Assembly: GCF_006088715.1 (NCBI RefSeq)
Contig: NZ_CP030771.1
Location: forward strand, 3,410,001 to 3,474,000
DNA: 64,000 nt
Origin: Streptomyces sp. YIM 121038
Lineage (GTDB): Bacteria; Actinomycetota; Actinomycetes; Streptomycetales; Streptomycetaceae
Direction: 5' to 3'
Translations under genes and position numbers: made by a program
Shown: piece after piece, positions 61,614 to 64,000 of the stretch
How positions within the stretch are numbered: position 1 is the first letter of the stretch
Layout: every line of letters begins with the position of its first letter
Notes under the pieces: generated by a model
Databases searched by the model: none
What the model was told of the DNA's origin: nothing
Seen by the model: only the letters and a program-made list of their open reading frames with translations

Positions 61614-64000
61614 TCAGGACCGGCGCGTGACCACCCCCAGCTCCGCCTCCCCTCCCCCGCCCGCGACCCCGGCGGCCCCTCCGCCGCTCTCCCCGGACCC
61701 GCCACCGGCCCGCCCTCCGACCACCGCGATGGCGCCGTCCACGTCGGTCCGCACCACCATCGCCCCCATCCCGCGCAGCGCGGCCACCGTGCGGGGCGAG
61801 GGGTGTCCGTAGGAGTTGTCCGCCCCACAGGAGATCAACGCCAGACGCGGCCCGGCCCGCCGCAGGAGCCCCGGATCCTGATACGCCGACCCGTGGTGAG
61901 CGACCTTGAGAACGTCCACACGCGGCAGCGCCGCCCCCTCCGGCGTGCGCAACAGGGCTCGCTGCGCGGGCGGTTCGAGGTCGCCGAGCAGGAGCAGGGT
62001 GAGGCCCCGGGTGCGCACCAGGATCGTGACGCTGGCGTCATTCGCCCCCTCCGGGTCCGGCGCCGGGCGCGGCGCGGGCCAGAGCACCCGCCAGTCGAGC
62101 TCCCCCGCACGCCGGCGCTCCCCGGCCTCGGCCCGCGTCACCGGCACCCCGCGCGCGGCCGCCTGCGCCCGCACGAACGCCACCTGCCCCGGCGGCTCCC
62201 CGAACCCCGTCGTCTGGATCGCCCCCACCGAACGCCCCCTCAGCACCCCCGGCAGCCCCGCCACATGGTCCGCGTGGAAGTGCGTGAGCAGCACCAAGGG
62301 CACTCGCGTGATGCCGAGCGACCGCAGACAGCGATCCACGAGCATCGGGTCGGGCCCCGCGTCGACGACCACCCCGGCACCGGGCCCCGCCGCGAGGACG
62401 GTCGCGTCCCCCTGCCCCACATCGCACATCACCAGGCGCCACCGGGGCGGCGGCCAACCCGCGATGACCCGGGTGAGCGGCGGCGGCTGGACGACCACGG
62501 CGAGCAGCAACAGCGCGCAGGCCGCGCACACCCACGGGTGCCGCACGAGCCGCCTGCCGACCAGGACGAGCACCACCGTGACGGCGGCCAGCAACAGCGC
62601 GCCACGCCAACTGCCCGGCCAGTCCACCCCGTTCCCGGGCAGCGCCGCCCCCGTCCGCGCGATGCCCGCGATCCACTCGGTCGGCCAACTGGCCCCCCAT
62701 GCCAGGACCTTGGCCACCGGCATCGCCACCGGCGCCACCGCGAGCGCGGCGAACCCGAGCACCGTGGCGGGCGCCACCGCGAACTCCGCAAGGAGATTGC
62801 ACGGCACCGCCACCAAGCTCACCCGCGCCGCGAGGACCGCCACCACCGGCGCGCACACCGCCTGCGCCGCAGCCGCGGCCGCCAGCGCCTCGGCGAGCCG
62901 CCCCGGCACCCCGTGCCGCCGAAGCCCGGCGCTCCACCTCGGCGCGAGCGTCAGCAACGCCCCCGTGGCGAGCACGGACAGCAGGAAGCCATAGCTCCGC
63001 GACAGCCACGGGTCGTAGAGGACGAGCACCAGGACCACGGCGGCGAGCGCCGGGATCAGCGATCTGCGCCGCCCCGTGGCGAGGGCAAGCAGCACCACCA
63101 GGCCGCACGCCGCCGCCCGCACCACGCTCGGCTCAGGCCTGCACACCAGCACGAAGCCGAGCGTCAGCACACCCCCGAGCAGCGCCGTCACCCGCAGCGG
63201 AATGCCCAACCGTGGCGCCAGACCGCGCCGTTCAGCCCGGTGGGCCGTTCCCGGCGGGCCGATGAGCAGCGCGAGGACGATCGTGAGGTTGGCCCCGCTC
63301 ACGGCCAACAAGTGCGTCAGGTCGGTCGCCCGGAACGCCTGCTCCAGCTCCGGAGGAACCCGGGAGGTGTCCCCGATCACCAGCCCCGGCAGCAGCGCCC
63401 GAGCGTCGGCGGGCAGCCCGTCCGTCGCCTCCCGCAGCCCCCCGCGCAGCTCTCCCGCGAACCGCTGCGCCCGCGAGGGCTCCCCGATCACCCGTGGCCC
63501 CCGGTCCCCCTGCACGCGCAGCACTGCCGCGATGCCTCCGCTGTCCGGCAGCGGCGGCACGAGGTCCGCCCGCACCCGCAGCCGCGTGGACGGCAGCAGT
63601 CCGAGCCACGGGGAGTCCCACCGCTTCCCGGCTCCGCGCGCCTCCCGCGCTCCCTGCGGACCTTCGGTGCCGGTGTCGCGCCCCGCCTCCTTCTCCTCCT
63701 GCCGCACGATGACCAGCACCGGTGTCCGCGTCGCGGTCGTCGTCCCGTCCGTCTCCGTGACCCGCACGGCGTCTGCGTTCAGCATCACGGCCGGTGGCAT
63801 CGGCCGGTCGCCCGTGACCCGGGGTCTGGTGCGGCGCGGGTCCGACGTCACCTCCAGCTCCGCCGTCACCGTGGCGTACTCCCGGGCGAGCCCGGGGACC
63901 GGGCCTCGGTACAGATCCGCCCCGTGCAGCCCCGCCGATGCCGCGGCCGCCCCGGCGCACAACAGGACGGCCGCCACACTGACCCGCCCCCAGGCTCCGC
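61614..64000 (-). CDS. comEC: ComEC/Rec2-family DNA uptake channel, N-terminus cut by window edge
   Basis: At least 794 codons, open at the right edge, so the first membrane helix and true start lie outside. An OB-like extracellular domain (visible residues about 25-175) precedes the competence membrane domain (about 190-510), with LLPGLVIGDTSRVP and LAVSGANLTIVLAL. A C-terminal metallo-beta-lactamase domain has LLTHFHADHVAGLPG. ComEC forms the inner-membrane channel for single-stranded DNA. Streptomycetes are not known to be naturally competent, so its present role is open. Confidence 0.92.
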   Translation of the reverse strand, partial: GAWGRVSVAAVLLCAGAAAASAGLHGADLYRGPVPGLAREYATVTAELEVTSDPRRTRPRVTGDRPMPPAVMLNADAVRVTETDGTTTATRTPVLVIVRQEEKEAGRDTGTEGPQGAREARGAGKRWDSPWLGLLPSTRLRVRADLVPPLPDSGGIAAVLRVQGDRGPRVIGEPSRAQRFAGELRGGLREATDGLPADARALLPGLVIGDTSRVPPELEQAFRATDLTHLLAVSGANLTIVLALLIGPPGTAHRAERRGLAPRLGIPLRVTALLGGVLTLGFVLVCRPEPSVVRAAACGLVVLLALATGRRRSLIPALAAVVLVLVLYDPWLSRSYGFLLSVLATGALLTLAPRWSAGLRRHGVPGRLAEALAAAAAAQAVCAPVVAVLAARVSLVAVPCNLLAEFAVAPATVLGFAALAVAPVAMPVAKVLAWGASWPTEWIAGIARTGAALPGNGVDWPGSWRGALLLAAVTVVLVLVGRRLVRHPWVCAACALLLLAVVVQPPPLTRVIAGWPPPRWRLVMCDVGQGDATVLAAGPGAGVVVDAGPDPMLVDRCLRSLGITRVPLVLLTHFHADHVAGLPGVLRGRSVGAIQTTGFGEPPGQVAFVRAQAAARGVPVTRAEAGERRRAGELDWRVLWPAPRPAPDPEGANDASVTILVRTRGLTLLLLGDLEPPAQRALLRTPEGAALPRVDVLKVAHHGSAYQDPGLLRRAGPRLALISCGADNSYGHPSPRTVAALRGMGAMVVRTDVDGAIAVVGGRAGGGSGESGGGAAGVAGGGGEAELGVVTRRS

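Overview
The window is GC-rich actinobacterial chromosome, about 73% G+C by eye. It carries leaderless and GTG-started genes, a CIRCE-controlled hrcA-dnaJ pair, a Leu-codon leader peptide before leuA, and the gene order dnaJ-rsmE-HIT-rnz and phoH-ybeY-corC-cdd-era. Together these point to a Streptomyces or close relative, and to core chromosome rather than a plasmid or phage. I see no tRNA, rRNA, insertion sequence, prophage or CRISPR array.

Layout. 1-9400: the end of an NmrA-like reductase gene, a GH42 beta-galactosidase, and a divergent Dpp-type ABC importer operon (lipoprotein, permease, permease-ATPase fusion, ATPase) closed by a DapA/NanA-family lyase, probably for uptake and cleavage of a peptide or acidic sugar. 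9400-13750: an MmpL-like RND exporter followed by a NarL-type sensor kinase and regulator, with a dense set of palindromes upstream. 13750-18300: a zinc-ribbon TerB-like protein, leuA with its attenuator, and a protealysin-like M4 protease beside an emfourin-like inhibitor. 18300-27110: a GH1 beta-glucosidase, then era, a degenerate cytidine-deaminase-like gene, corC, ybeY and phoH. An XRE regulator/MFS exporter pair has been inserted into this run.

27240-32750: a glucarate-dehydratase/PfkB-kinase pair and a four-gene type VII-secretion-like operon. In that operon G+C falls abruptly from about 77% to about 59% within the large gene, as expected of a polymorphic toxin tip and its adjacent partner gene. 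32800-43700: add, rnz, a HIT protein, a tricorn protease, a lipoprotein, rsmE, nitronate monooxygenase, dnaJ and hrcA. 43800-54100: an MBL hydrolase, a DUF3097 protein, hemW and a signalling block (SpoIIE phosphatase, a 1533-residue poly-HAMP hybrid kinase, and a response regulator). 54070-64000: fadD, lepA, rpsT, holA, a YceI protein and a truncated comEC.

The signals most worth follow-up are the T7SS-like operon with its composition break, the leuL attenuator, the protease/inhibitor pair, the inactive-looking deaminase beside era, the palindrome-rich exporter promoter, the poly-HAMP repeat array, and several non-coding tandem repeats, including a seven-run G-quadruplex candidate.
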